From NCBI GenBank assembly GCA_021802325.1, contig JAKAAM010000001.1:10675-74674 (forward strand): a DNA stretch of 64,000 nt, in the 5' to 3' direction. Within the stretch, counting starts at the first letter, position 1; each line of letters opens with the position of its first letter. Shown here one piece after another: positions 24,413 to 34,100 of the stretch. A program made the translations under genes and the position numbers. The DNA is from Nitrospirota bacterium (lineage in GTDB: Bacteria; Nitrospirota_A; Leptospirillia; Leptospirillales; Leptospirillaceae). The notes under the pieces were generated by a model, which saw only the letters and a list, made by a program, of their open reading frames with translations, did not search any database and was not told where the DNA came from.

Positions 24413-26032
24413 TCAGAGAGGATTGCTTTCTGTTTCGGTCCGGAAGGAAGACGTCAGGGCCGAAAGGGACCGGACAATTTCCCTGAGGCACTCGACAGCC
24501 GGTACGGCAGACGAAATATCTTTTCCCCTGGCTTCCATGATCCCCGAAAGAGCATTCACGGCTTCCAGTATCCGCTCGGAGGACTTCTTCTGCCCCTCCG
24601 TTTCTCCCACGATGATATCGACGTTGTGCCCAGTGGTCCGGACCATTCCGGCCAGGGTATCGAGGACCTTTTCGGCCTGGCCCGCCTTGGCTCCGCAATC
24701 CGCCAGCGCGGAGGCTTCCTTGCGGATGTCCGAGACTGTTTCGGCGATGGACGTCTGAATATCCGCGAGGGCGGCGCTGATTTCCTCGGTGGCTTTTGAA
24801 GTCGTTTGGGCAAGCTTCCGGACCTCCTCCGCCACGACGGCAAATCCCCGCCCCTGCTCCCCGGCCCGGGCCGCTTCGATCGCGGCATTCAGTGCGAGGA
24901 GGTTTGTCTGGGTCGCGATAGCCGTGATGGAGCCGGCGATGGTGCCAACATTCTGGCTTGCCTCTTCGAGACCGGCAATACGATTTGCAAGGCTGGTTAT
25001 TTCCTCGGAGGATGTACGGACGGACTCGAGGACGCTTCGAACCGTCTTCGATCCATGCTCTGTTTCACCGACGGCCTGCTTCGAGGCTTTTCCCATTTCG
25101 AGCGCCAGCTCGTTCTCCCGTCGGGCTTCCTCTGCCAAAACCTGGGCCTTTCCCCGGACATCGGCCAGAGTATTGACGGCCTCGCGAAATCCCTCGGAGA
25201 CCGCCGAAAGAACCCGGGAGAGCTGGTCGGTCTCTTGGGAAATTGTCTGGGCTTGCCTGTTCAGATCACCGGTCACCCCGGAAAGCTCCTCAATCAGGCG
25301 GTCAATGCCCCGGCCCACCAAGCCAGCCTCGTCCGGTCCGTCAATCTTCGAAAGTCTGGTCAGGTCACGATTCGATGCGAGAAGGACGGTTTCGGCGGCC
25401 GTCCCCAGCCGCCGGGCCATCTTCGACAGGGCCTTGAAATCCCAAAAGAGCACGATCGCCCACGCCATGAGCGTCACGATCTGGACCCATGTCTGGATCG
25501 TTCGCATTCGGAGGATGTTTTTCTCGATCTTCTGGATCTGCCGGGTCATGTGGGCAAACAGGAGGCGGGTTTCGATGACGTAATGGGAAAAGGCCGGATG
25601 CGCTATTTTTGTCCACAGCCTCGGTCCAAGGTTTTCATGGTGGTTTTTGACCAGGTTTACGATCTGAAGCGATGTGGAATGCGCTTCGTTCCGGTCCCGT
25701 ACAAGATCCTTCAGGGGTGCCAAAGTTCCCCAGGCTTTTTTTGCATCAATCTTTAGACGAACCATCTGGACGTGGGAGAGGGCCTTCATCTGGATGACAA
25801 TGGCCTGGTCCGCGCTGAAGTTGGCACTGGTATTTTCCACGAGTTTGCTCATGGATCGCTCCATGCGGGACTCGGAGGCCATCATGAGGGCGAGGTCCAT
25901 TGCCACGGATTGGAGAGAGGCTTCGGACTCGATCCCGCGTGTGAGCTGGTACTGCAGCCAGCTTCCCGTTCCAATGTTGAGGATGAGCATCATGACGACC
26001 ACAATACCCGTTTTTCTGATGAGTTTTTTCAT
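24413..26032 (-). CDS. Methyl-accepting chemotaxis protein
   Basis: This transmembrane chemoreceptor signals to CheA/CheW. The 539-residue protein has a first membrane helix (about 9-28), a ~155-residue all-helical periplasmic region of the four-helix-bundle type (no PAS/Cache motif), a second helix (about 185-203), a weak HAMP-like linker, and a long cytoplasmic coiled coil. The hairpin tip '[20 protein letters not shown]' is nearly invariant in the family. No CheB/R-binding pentapeptide is visible at the C-terminus. The ligand is unknown. It stands alone; no che or flagellar genes are in this window. Confidence 0.9.
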   Translation of the reverse strand: MKKLIRKTGIVVVMMLILNIGTGSWLQYQLTRGIESEASLQSVAMDLALMMASESRMERSMSKLVENTSANFSADQAIVIQMKALSHVQMVRLKIDAKKAWGTLAPLKDLVRDRNEAHSTSLQIVNLVKNHHENLGPRLWTKIAHPAFSHYVIETRLLFAHMTRQIQKIEKNILRMRTIQTWVQIVTLMAWAIVLFWDFKALSKMARRLGTAAETVLLASNRDLTRLSKIDGPDEAGLVGRGIDRLIEELSGVTGDLNRQAQTISQETDQLSRVLSAVSEGFREAVNTLADVRGKAQVLAEEARRENELALEMGKASKQAVGETEHGSKTVRSVLESVRTSSEEITSLANRIAGLEEASQNVGTIAGSITAIATQTNLLALNAAIEAARAGEQGRGFAVVAEEVRKLAQTTSKATEEISAALADIQTSIAETVSDIRKEASALADCGAKAGQAEKVLDTLAGMVRTTGHNVDIIVGETEGQKKSSERILEAVNALSGIMEARGKDISSAVPAVECLREIVRSLSALTSSFRTETESNPL

Positions 26033-26313
26033 AAAGACCCTCTGATATGGCAGACGAAATTGACGCAGGATTTGAAATCAAGAACCCTTCTAGTAAAAGG
26101 TCCTCTTTTCTGCCTTGTCAGGATCCGCTTCTAAAGAGCAAAGGATGTATTCCTCATGATCGGAAGAAATTCGGGAGGCAGACAGGACGATAAAATACCC
26201 TGGGAATAGCGGGGGATCGTAAGGCCAGTTTCAGGAGTGCCCCTTTCTTGAGGGAATCCCATGGATCATTCGTCTATGTCCGTCTCATTTTTCTTTTATT
26301 TTTTGATGGTAAA
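26033..26313. other. Upstream region of the chemoreceptor gene, nothing recognised
   Basis: This 281-base segment lies between the start of the chemoreceptor and the hairpin cluster downstream of the oxidase gene. I looked for a sigma-28 or sigma-70 promoter on the minus strand and found nothing close to consensus. A 16-base sequence starting GGAATCCCAT at about 26253 recurs imperfectly (14 of 16) near 26371. Confidence 0.35.
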
Positions 26314-26409
26314 GGGACGATGCCGGGGCATCGTCCCTGGGACGAGAGGGGGGATTCCGGCTTCCAGTTCGGAATCCCATTCATCACCGGATCCCCATGA
26401 TCCGGTGAT
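26314..26409 (-). terminator. Three tandem hairpins downstream of the oxidase gene
   Basis: Three perfect inverted repeats follow one another: 26314-26324 with 26327-26337 (11 bp, GGGACGATGCC arm), 26351-26359 with 26370-26378 (9 bp), and 26383-26393 with 26399-26409 (11 bp, loop CCCAT). They lie just past the stop of the minus-strand oxidase gene. No long T tract follows on the minus strand, so this may be an mRNA-stabilising or pausing structure rather than a simple intrinsic terminator. Confidence 0.5.
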
Positions 26410-26439
26410 TTTCGAGGACAGGGCAGACTGTCGTATGGC

Positions 26440-27825
26440 CTACGCAGTCACCTTTTCCGGTACGGCAAGAGGCTCGGAAGATCGGGAGGTTGCCACCCGA
26501 TAGATGTTGTAGAGGAAGATCCATTGTCCGGCGATGATCATGAAGCCGCCCCAGGCCCGGGCCACCATGTAGGGGTGGGCGGCCTGGACGGACGCCACGT
26601 AGGGGATCTCGTAGACCTTGGCCGCCGCCTGGATGAGGCCGGCCGCCGTGAGCGAGGTCCAGAAGATGATGAACCCGATGGTCATGAGCCAGTAGTGATA
26701 GAGCTCGAGGGTCGGGTTGAATTTCCGCTTCAGGAGCCGTTCCAGGCCGTAGTACATGGCGCCGATCTCGATGAAAGAGGAAAAACCGAGTAGGGCCAGA
26801 TGGGCGTGGGCCACGATCCAGTGGGTTCCGTGGACGTACCAGTTGATCGCCCGGGTTTGCTGGAATCCCCCCTGGAAGAGCAAGGGGATGCCCATCAGGG
26901 TTCCGGTGATCGCCCAGCGAAGGGCCGGCACTTCGACGAAGAGTTTCCACTTGCCCTGCATGGTGAGGAGGGCGTTGGCGATGAAGGCCATTCCGGGAAC
27001 CAGGATCAGCACGCCGGAGACCGAGGCGAAAGACTTGAGCCACTCGGGAACGGGAGCTCCCATCATGTGGTGCGCGCCGGGGGTGGAGTAGAAGGCGAAG
27101 AGCCCCCAGAAGGTCAGATGGGCCAGCTTGTGGCTGTAAAGGGGATTGCCCGTAAGTTTTGGAATGATATACATGGCAATGGACATGGAAACCGGCGTCA
27201 CCCAGATCCCGAGCTGGTTGTGGGCGTTCCACCACGTCACGAGGGCCTCGTTGAGGCCTGTGATGTGGAAGACCTCGACGCACTGGCTCAGGGAATAGAC
27301 GGTCGCGAGATAAAGCAGCGAGGCCATCATGATCCAGGTGGTGGGATAGATGCCTTTCACTCTCCGGTTGAGGACCGTCATCCAGACATTGACGGCCAGG
27401 GGGACGAGGACAAAGAGGATCACATAGACGTCCACCGGCCAGATGAAATCGGAATATTCGCGGCCGGAGGTCATTCCCAGATCAATGGAGATATCGGCGA
27501 CAGTAATGCCGAGGTTCCAGAGCCAGATGTTCATGACCCCGAGCCGTTCGCTCCAGAGCTTCGTTCCGCAGAGAACGGGGGTCATGTAGTACATGGCGGC
27601 CCCGAAGGCCATGGAAATCCACGCATAGATCACGGTCATCACATGGACGGGCCGGATGTGCCCGAAATTAAGATACGGGGTCCCGTTCAACACGTCCGGA
27701 TACGCCAGCTTGAGCGATGTGACGAATCCGAGCGTGGTTCCCATCGCGAGCCAGAACACCGACGAGATGATGGCCGTTTTTGCCGCGGTTCCGCTTGGAA
27801 TCTCTTTCCCTTTCCCTGGTGCCAT
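26440..27825 (-). CDS. cbb3-like haem-copper oxidase subunit I
   Basis: The 461-residue polytopic protein resembles CcoN. Low-spin haem ligand His61 lies in 'G-H-I-R-P-V-H'. CuB ligands are His202 ('W-W-N-A-H-N') and His252/His253 ('G-A-H-H'), with Tyr246 at the position of the cbb3 cross-linked tyrosine. Haem ligands His340 and His342 lie in 'H-W-I-V-A-H-A-H'. The Tyr argues for an oxygen reductase, not a nitric-oxide reductase. I chose ATG 27825 with GGGAGGA 5 bases upstream; the frame is open for 50 more codons without a site. No ccoO, ccoP or ccoQ lies nearby. A sigma-54 promoter precedes it. Confidence 0.88.
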   Translation of the reverse strand: MAPGKGKEIPSGTAAKTAIISSVFWLAMGTTLGFVTSLKLAYPDVLNGTPYLNFGHIRPVHVMTVIYAWISMAFGAAMYYMTPVLCGTKLWSERLGVMNIWLWNLGITVADISIDLGMTSGREYSDFIWPVDVYVILFVLVPLAVNVWMTVLNRRVKGIYPTTWIMMASLLYLATVYSLSQCVEVFHITGLNEALVTWWNAHNQLGIWVTPVSMSIAMYIIPKLTGNPLYSHKLAHLTFWGLFAFYSTPGAHHMMGAPVPEWLKSFASVSGVLILVPGMAFIANALLTMQGKWKLFVEVPALRWAITGTLMGIPLLFQGGFQQTRAINWYVHGTHWIVAHAHLALLGFSSFIEIGAMYYGLERLLKRKFNPTLELYHYWLMTIGFIIFWTSLTAAGLIQAAAKVYEIPYVASVQAAHPYMVARAWGGFMIIAGQWIFLYNIYRVATSRSSEPLAVPEKVTA

Positions 27826-27956
27826 CACATTCCTCCCTTTACCAAGCAGTTTTCCTTTCTGGTGCATTTCAATTGTCGTTAGCCGAACCTCTTCCCGGCA
27901 TCCGCTTCCCAATCCCAATGCCAGAGTTTGGCCAGGCCTCCGCGCCTTCACATATC

Positions 27957-27971
27957 GCAATCCGTGTGCCA
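27957..27971 (-). promoter_or_regulatory. Sigma-54 (-24/-12) promoter of the oxidase gene
   Basis: On the minus strand the sequence is TGGCAC-ACGGA-TTGC, with the GG and GC doublets exactly 10 bases apart, as in the RpoN consensus. Transcription would start near 27945 and give a leader of about 120 bases before the oxidase ATG at 27825. The divergent neighbouring gene is a sigma-54 activator. The match is as good as textbook nif/dct promoters; function is inferred. Confidence 0.8.
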
Positions 27972-28057
27972 TCATCTTTTCATTGGTGTTTATCTTTAAA
28001 TTTCAATGTTTTGTATGCCACGAGCGATGAGATTGGCCTCCTTATGATGCGTTGGGG

Positions 28058-28098
28058 TTCCCAATAAATTGGAAACGGGTTGTTTCGGGACGACAACC
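28058..28098. promoter_or_regulatory. Candidate activator-binding dyads upstream of the sigma-54 promoter
   Basis: Two dyads lie 100-140 bases upstream of the -24/-12 element: CCAAT-AA-ATTGG (28061-28072, flanked by TTC and AA) and GGTTGT-N9-ACAACC (28078-28083 with 28093-28098). This is the distance at which enhancer-type sites for sigma-54 activators usually lie. The rest of the 27972-28517 divergent region shows no gene I can support. Confidence 0.4.
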
Positions 28099-28517
28099 GG
28101 AGGCTGGCCCCCTTCATTCCGTCCCATTGAGGCTCCCAGTCGGAAGATGTCCTCGAATGGGGGCGATCCTGGAATCGGACGCAGGCCGACCTCCTGTTTC
28201 CTGACGATGCGGAAGGGTGTTGATTCTCCGGAACGAGCGGGAACACGTTTCCGGAACTGGGTGTTGAAAGTAAAGAGGAAGATTGTGTGTTCCTGAAGGG
28301 ATTAAGAGGAAAAGGGGAGAGGATTGGATTTTATCCTTGGGATTTGGTAGGTATATGGACGAACAGGACTTCGGAGGGATTTCTCCGGCAAGATGAGCCG
28401 CTTCCCCCTGCGTTCGCCGCCGAACCTCGTTCGGGGCGGATGCCGGCTCCTCACTCACCTTGGTCTTGAGGGTTTTGATTTGCCTTGCTATTTGCGGGCC
28501 TCACAAAGGGGAGAACA

Positions 28518-29930
28518 TTGCCTTTACAGCGGAATTCCCAGAACAACCTCTACCGTATCTTGTCCCACCGCATTGCCGAACAGACCAATTCGTCCTTTCT
28601 GCTGATCGGAAACGACTATCGAATCCAGTGGATTTCGCGCCCCGTCAGGAAGTCTCTGTTTGAGGGTGAAGGAACTGTCGTGGGAAAGCTCTGTGCCCAT
28701 GTCCTCAAAGACCGGGTGTGTTCGGCCCGTTGCCTCAATGCCGGGGAGATGATTTCTCCCGCAGAAAATGGAAGTCCCTTCGGATCACTCTGCCTTGAGG
28801 AACGACTGGATTCCTGCCAGGTCCGGAATACCATTCTGCGTGATTCGAAAGGAACCACTGTCGGACTTCTCAAGATGGTCGTTCCCCGGGAAACCGGAAT
28901 TCTTGAAGAATCCGCCGATAACGATACGGATCTTGAGGCCAGTCTTTTCGAGGCGGGCGGGGCATGCGAGACCTCCTTTCCCTCCACCCTTTCGCGGATT
29001 GCCCGGACCACGATTCCCGTTCTGCTTGTCGGAGAGACTGGGACAGGGAAAGAGGTTCTGGCACACAGGATCCACCACTTGAGTCCACGAAAGGATCGGC
29101 CCTTCGTTGTTCTGGATCTTTCTGTTGTTCCAGAAACCCTCGTCGACGACTCCCTTTTTGGTCATGCCCGTGGATCTTTCACAGGGGCAACCGCCGACTA
29201 TACCGGAAAGCTCCTTCAGGCCGACAAGGGGACCCTTTTCCTCGACGAACTCGAGAACATCCCCCTCCCGGTCCAGGCAAAGCTTCTTCGGTTTCTCGAG
29301 ACGGGAATCATCGAGCATATCGGCAAAAATCAGAGAACGTTGGTCGATGTCCGAATCCTGGCCGCCACCAATGTGGACCCGGTCAGGCTTCTCAAGGAAG
29401 GACGGCTTCGGGAGGATCTTTATTACAGACTTCGTGGAATGACTGTGGACATTCCGCCCCTCAGGGCCAGAAAAGAGGAGATCCCCCTTTTGATAAGGTC
29501 CTTTAGAATGGCATGGGGAGAGAAGTATGGCGGACCGGTTCCCGAATTCGAGGATTCGGCCATCGACCGTTTCGCAAGCTATCCTTATCCGGGTAACATT
29601 CGCGAACTCAAGCATCTCGTTGATCTCTGCCTGGCCCTTTCTTCGGACCCGACAATCACGGAATCCAATCTCCCGGAACCTGTCCTGAAAATTCTTTCTC
29701 AGAGTTCTTCTATTCCGGACGAAGGTGAAAAAACCGCTTTGCCGGAACCGGAGTTCGAACCCATGAGGGCGACCCTCTCCTCAGTCGAGAGGAAGATGAT
29801 CCAAAAAGCCCTTGCCGACAATCAGGGCCGCATTACCGAGACTGCAAAGACCCTCTCGATGAGCCGGATCACGTTATGGCGGAAAATGCAAAAGTATGGT
29901 CTGGACAAGCGGCATCCCTTTGCGCAATGA
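28518..29930 (+). CDS. Sigma-54-dependent transcriptional activator with Cys-rich PAS-like domain
   Basis: The 470-residue regulator has an N-terminal PAS-like sensor (about 5-125) with five Cys (59, 68, 72, 92, 100), including a C-x8-C-x3-C pattern. A central AAA+ domain follows with Walker A 'G-E-T-G-T-G-K-E', 'G-S-F-T-G-A' (the sigma-54 contact loop, Ser variant) and Walker B-like 'F-L-D-E-L'. It ends with a Fis-type helix-turn-helix. There is no receiver domain, so the signal probably enters through the PAS part, perhaps redox via Cys. TTG 28518 is preferred because AAAGGGGAG precedes it. Divergence from the oxidase with its sigma-54 promoter suggests that is the target. Confidence 0.9.
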   Translation: MPLQRNSQNNLYRILSHRIAEQTNSSFLLIGNDYRIQWISRPVRKSLFEGEGTVVGKLCAHVLKDRVCSARCLNAGEMISPAENGSPFGSLCLEERLDSCQVRNTILRDSKGTTVGLLKMVVPRETGILEESADNDTDLEASLFEAGGACETSFPSTLSRIARTTIPVLLVGETGTGKEVLAHRIHHLSPRKDRPFVVLDLSVVPETLVDDSLFGHARGSFTGATADYTGKLLQADKGTLFLDELENIPLPVQAKLLRFLETGIIEHIGKNQRTLVDVRILAATNVDPVRLLKEGRLREDLYYRLRGMTVDIPPLRARKEEIPLLIRSFRMAWGEKYGGPVPEFEDSAIDRFASYPYPGNIRELKHLVDLCLALSSDPTITESNLPEPVLKILSQSSSIPDEGEKTALPEPEFEPMRATLSSVERKMIQKALADNQGRITETAKTLSMSRITLWRKMQKYGLDKRHPFAQ

Positions 29931-29949
29931 CCTCTCGGATCTGGATGAT

Positions 29950-30000
29950 GGCCGGCCCTGAACGACTCAAGTGTTTTCCATTTTTGAGGCTTGGCCGGCC
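29950..30000 (+). terminator. Hairpin after the sigma-54 activator gene
   Basis: GGCCGGCC at 29950-29957 can pair with the same self-complementary octamer at 29993-30000. CTCAA (29966-29970) and TTGAG (29984-29988) pair inside. No T tract follows. It may end the activator transcript or only retard exonucleases. The remaining ~190 bases to the tRNA-Leu gene hold nothing I recognise. Confidence 0.4.
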
Positions 30001-30189
30001 AAATGCCAGGATGTCTCCGTTCAGCCGGTCTTCCCAACAAGGGGGGGCATTCCGGTTGGGAGGGAATGGACTCAAAATGATGCAGGAGTAAATTCGGGGA
30101 GCAGTGTGGAAGGGAGCCCCGGAGAAAAAGCGACAAAGCGAGTTCCATGAAAAAACGGACAATACTGGCTTGAAGCTGGTGGAAAGGTG

Positions 30190-30273
30190 TGGTGCGAGAG
30201 GGGGGACTTGAACCCCCACGGGTTTCCCCGCCAGATCCTAAGTCTGGTGCGTCTGCCATTTCGCCACTCTCGC
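30190..30273 (-). tRNA. tRNA-Leu (anticodon TAG)
   Basis: Read on the minus strand, GCGAGAG (30273-30267) pairs with CTCTCGC (30200-30194), followed by A and an encoded CCA ending at 30190. The anticodon stem CCAGA/TCTGG encloses CTTAGGA with anticodon TAG (complement 30238-30240). The long variable arm CGGGGAAACCCG is diagnostic of a class II tRNA such as Leu. Confidence 0.96.
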
Positions 30274-30308
30274 TCGAAGATTCTTCATTCTAGGAGGTTT
30301 CTCTCCCT

Positions 30309-31136
30309 TTGACAATTGCCGCAACAAACGGGTATCGGCTTTTTCTCCGTTTTTTTGCTTTGGGAAATCTCCTTTTTTCCGGCATTCTTTTCGCCCTGAC
30401 CCGCCCCTCCCTTTCGACACCCCTCTTCGAGTTTCCTTTGCTTGCCGTTCTTCATAGCCTGGTTGTGGGGACCCTTATTCCGCTTCTTCTCGTCAGGTTC
30501 GGACGGGACTCCTCCCTCTTTCGCATGTCGGCCCTCTTTGTTGCAACCGGCGATCTGGTTCTGATTGCGGGATTTCTCCTTCACCCTCGCTCCGCTCTTC
30601 CGGAGGAGGGTGGTCTGATGGTGACGGCAGGCATCCTGATGGCCGGGGTCATGCTAGTGTCCGGATCGTGGAGATTCCTCTATTGGATCTTTCTCAGCGC
30701 TGCGGCCGTCATGGGGATCCTCCTTGGGGGTGTTCTCGCCCGACCGACCGTCGATCCGATTCCTTTTTCGATGATTGCCGCCCATGGAGTCCTGGGCGCC
30801 GGGCTCGGACTGTTTCCACTCTTCTGGCTTCGAATGCAGGAAACAATCGCCCGAAAGATTCCGGTTCTTTTTTTCTCAGGGGGAATTTTCCTGCTTCTCG
30901 CCCTCGTTCTCCAAAACACGCTCGTCTCGGGATCAATGGCGATTTTCGTCGGGGGAGCCCTCCTTCTGGCCGGGGCGGGAATCGAAAGGGAAGGACAGCT
31001 CCTGGGTCTGTTTTGTCTCTCCGCGGTTTTGGTTCTCCGATTTTCAGACGTTCTTCTTCCGGGGGAAGTTCTTTCCCTTCTGGGAGTCCTTCTTCTGGGA
31101 GGGTGCTTCTGGGGGTATTTCAGGCAGAGAAACTGA
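30309..31136 (+). CDS. Hypothetical polytopic membrane protein
   Basis: The 275-residue protein is almost entirely hydrophobic, with about nine predicted membrane helices and short loops. It has a few conserved-looking polar residues (His49, Arg62, His159), but no motif that identifies a transporter or enzyme. The start TTG at 30309 is preceded by AGGAGG at 30292-30297, a strong site with a long spacer. It ends two bases before the end of the convergent triple-AAA gene. It could be a small-molecule channel or an unrecognised NnrS-like or haem-protein-like membrane subunit; neither is supported by more than hydropathy. Confidence 0.65.
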   Translation: MTIAATNGYRLFLRFFALGNLLFSGILFALTRPSLSTPLFEFPLLAVLHSLVVGTLIPLLLVRFGRDSSLFRMSALFVATGDLVLIAGFLLHPRSALPEEGGLMVTAGILMAGVMLVSGSWRFLYWIFLSAAAVMGILLGGVLARPTVDPIPFSMIAAHGVLGAGLGLFPLFWLRMQETIARKIPVLFFSGGIFLLLALVLQNTLVSGSMAIFVGGALLLAGAGIEREGQLLGLFCLSAVLVLRFSDVLLPGEVLSLLGVLLLGGCFWGYFRQRN

Positions 31137-31138
31137 GG

Positions 31139-34100
31139 TCAGGAGGTTTCCGGAGGAGACGGTGTCGCCGCCGCAACAGGAGTTCCCTCGAGGAGTTCGA
31201 GGCGGTTGTCCTGGATTCCGACCTTGAGCGCGCTGGAGGAGGTCAGAGAGGGTACCTGGATCTCGAGGTTCTTCAGGACGGGCAGAAGCATGGACTGAAT
31301 CTTCCGTGTCAGTTCGGAGGCGGTGATCGTGGACGGATCGACCTGATAGGTGATGAAAGAGGGCGTTTCAGGGTCGACCTCGATCGTCCCCTTGAAAGGG
31401 TGTTTTTCGAGAAAACGGGACAGCGTGTCGTAGATCGTCCGGCGGGCCATATCCGTGATGTCCGAATCGGTGTAGGCGGGGAACGGAACGATCAAATCCA
31501 ATGTCTCAAGGATTTCCCGGCTGAAGATCGGGAGAAAAGCCAGCCTCCTATTCCTTTGGGAAAGGGTGTCAAGAATCAGCTCCGCCCGATTCCCGCGGCG
31601 CGCGATCTCCATGTCGTCTCCGGAAAAAAGGGACGTTGCGAGAATGAGAGTGCTTCTGGGAACGGAAAGCGGTTTTCCTCCGGAGTTGATGACCCCCATT
31701 CTCAGGTAGTCCGGAAGAAAATCCCAAGCCGACGGATGGGCCTGTTCGATGTTGTCGAGGTAAATCACCGCGTCCGGACGCTCCTCAAGAAGGGTGCGGA
31801 TTCCTTCCGGTAACGGGCTGGACTTTGTCGATCCAAGGGGGCGCTGGAGAAGCATGCTGGCAAACAGACGATCCGCGTATAGCCCCATGTCACGAACCAC
31901 AAGCCGCCCTTTGCCGGGATCAAGATGGTGAGCGATGGCCTGTGCCGCCTCCCGTTTTCCGGTTCCCCGCGGTCCGGCGAATAGGAACGCCCCCATCACA
32001 GCCGATCCCCCTTTTTTGACATTGTACGCTGCGGCATCGAGAATGGACCGGATTTCCTCCTGAAGCTCGGGACGTCCCGGAAATCCCGGAAGAGGTTCAG
32101 TTTCGGGCGGAGCCATCAGAAAAGACCCCTTCTCCTGTTGGTCTTCTTCGGCGTGGAGTGCCTCCTGGGAATTTTGCTTGGGTTGGTCGAATTCGGAAAA
32201 ATCGATCTTTTCGGCGGGAACTCCTTCGAGGATCTGGCCAAGGGAAAACTCTTCGAGCTCAGAGAAGAGGGATCGACCAAGTTCTGCCAGGTCCAGGAGA
32301 GAGGAGAAGCGGCGAGCGATAAAGGGATCGATCTTGTTGATGTCTTCGGCCCCGGCGATCAGCCAGATACTCTTGTCCTCATTGGCCTGGGCAAGCTCCA
32401 TCACCTTCTGGTTGTAAATTTCTCCATGATAACCGTAGTTTGAAAGCTGAACCTTTGGAAACAGCTCCTCGAGAGGATCCACGAAGATCATCGAAGGCCG
32501 GTTTTTTCGACTTTTAAGAAGCAGGCTCCTGAACTCCGTTCCGTCAAGCTTTTTGTCATCGGGAATCATCATGAAGGAGACTCCCGCCTGCTGGGCCAGC
32601 TTTTCGGCGATCATGCGGCGGATCGGCCGGTTTCTTCCGATGATCAGAATCGATTCGTGGGACTTTTTCTGCCGATTGGAAAAGAGTTCGTTGGCCCGGT
32701 TGACGAGAATCGGTCCCATCGTCTGATCGGTCAGTCTCGACCGGATCACCTCCATCGGTCCGGCCGTCGGATCTTTCCAGTTCTGGGCCTTGCGACGGAT
32801 GGAGACATCGATGTCAAGCTGCCGAAGCGAACGGCGCAGCTTCCGCGCATAGTCGCTGCTGTGAATGACGACATCCCGGATGTCTTCCGGCGCGAACCCT
32901 TCCATGAGGGTGGCCAGCTTTCCCAGATCAAACCCCTCGATCATGTCGGGAGTGAGCAGGGGGACGTTCCCTGGCAGAATCTCGTTCTTTCTTGATTCCT
33001 CAAGAAGAAATCGGCCCAGGAGGGATCTTCTCATCTCTACGTCCGGCAAGGGAATCGTGAGAATCCAGTGGATGAAGGGGGGAGAGGAGAACTGTTTCGG
33101 AACATCGTCGGCGTTTTCCGCCGAGGCGATGAGGAGATGGGTCCGGTTGCGAGAGAGTCTCCCCAGAAAAATCTGGATGTTGTGGAGTCCCTGCGGATTG
33201 GTCTGGGCGGCCGCTGCAATGACTTTTCCATAGTTTTCGATGTGGATGACAAGGGGATTGAAGGGCTTGATCTTGAAGAGGAAACCCTTCCAGTAGTTGT
33301 CCAGGGCAGATCCATCGATCGAAAGGAGGGGTTCCAGGGAGAAATTGTAAAGAGGACGCTTGTATTCGCCGGCGAGTGCTCGGGCGAAGATGGTGCGCCC
33401 GAGAGAGGAAGGGCCTGTCAGAAGGATCCCGTTGGGAACAGCGCCGACCGTTTTCTGGGCGGAGGCGATCTGATAGAAAATTTGAGACAGCTCTCCTTTG
33501 ATTCCCGGGTTCCCTGCAATCTGTTTGAAGTCCTCTCCCGGAACCAGAAGCCTTGTTTTTGATACGGCGTTCGCTTGGTCTTCGAGCCCCATGCGAAAGA
33601 GAGCGACAAGGGAGAGGATCATGGCCCCCAAAAGCCATCCGGCTCCCGTCCCCAGGCTGATCATCGATCCGATGGTTGCCGAAGACTTCAGCACGGCCCC
33701 CGAAATCAGGAAAAATCCCCCGTAAACGATCGCGGAGCTCCAGAAATAGATAGCCTTGGGAGCCATCTGGACCGGGTTCGGCTTGAAGACGATATCCCCA
33801 TCGGAGTTTTCCGAATGGACCTGGGAGGGAATCAAGAGAAAACAGAGGGCGGAGAGAAGGGTGACCCCTCCGAGAATCCAGAGAGTCACCGCAAGAGTCG
33901 GGACGGACGTTCGAAAAAAAAGTCCGGATCCGATCGTCGCGAGGGCGATGAAGGTCCATGTCCCGACAAAGGGAAGAGAGGGGGGAGGAATTCCTTTGGG
34001 TCCCCGTTTCTTCTTCCCGGATTGATAGGGACGACCGAGATTCTTACCGATCCCGGCCAAAACCGCCGCGTGCATGAGAAGAAAGAGAAGGATGACAAGG

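Noticed and set aside
26384..27882. Long open frames on the other strand and frames of the oxidase gene
   Set aside because: They are shadows of the oxidase gene caused by its codon bias; only the minus-strand frame shows haem-copper ligands.
33000..33959. Second minus-strand frame inside the triple-AAA gene, considered as a frameshifted AAA fragment
   Set aside because: The main frame is continuous through this region with recognisable motifs; the other frame has none.
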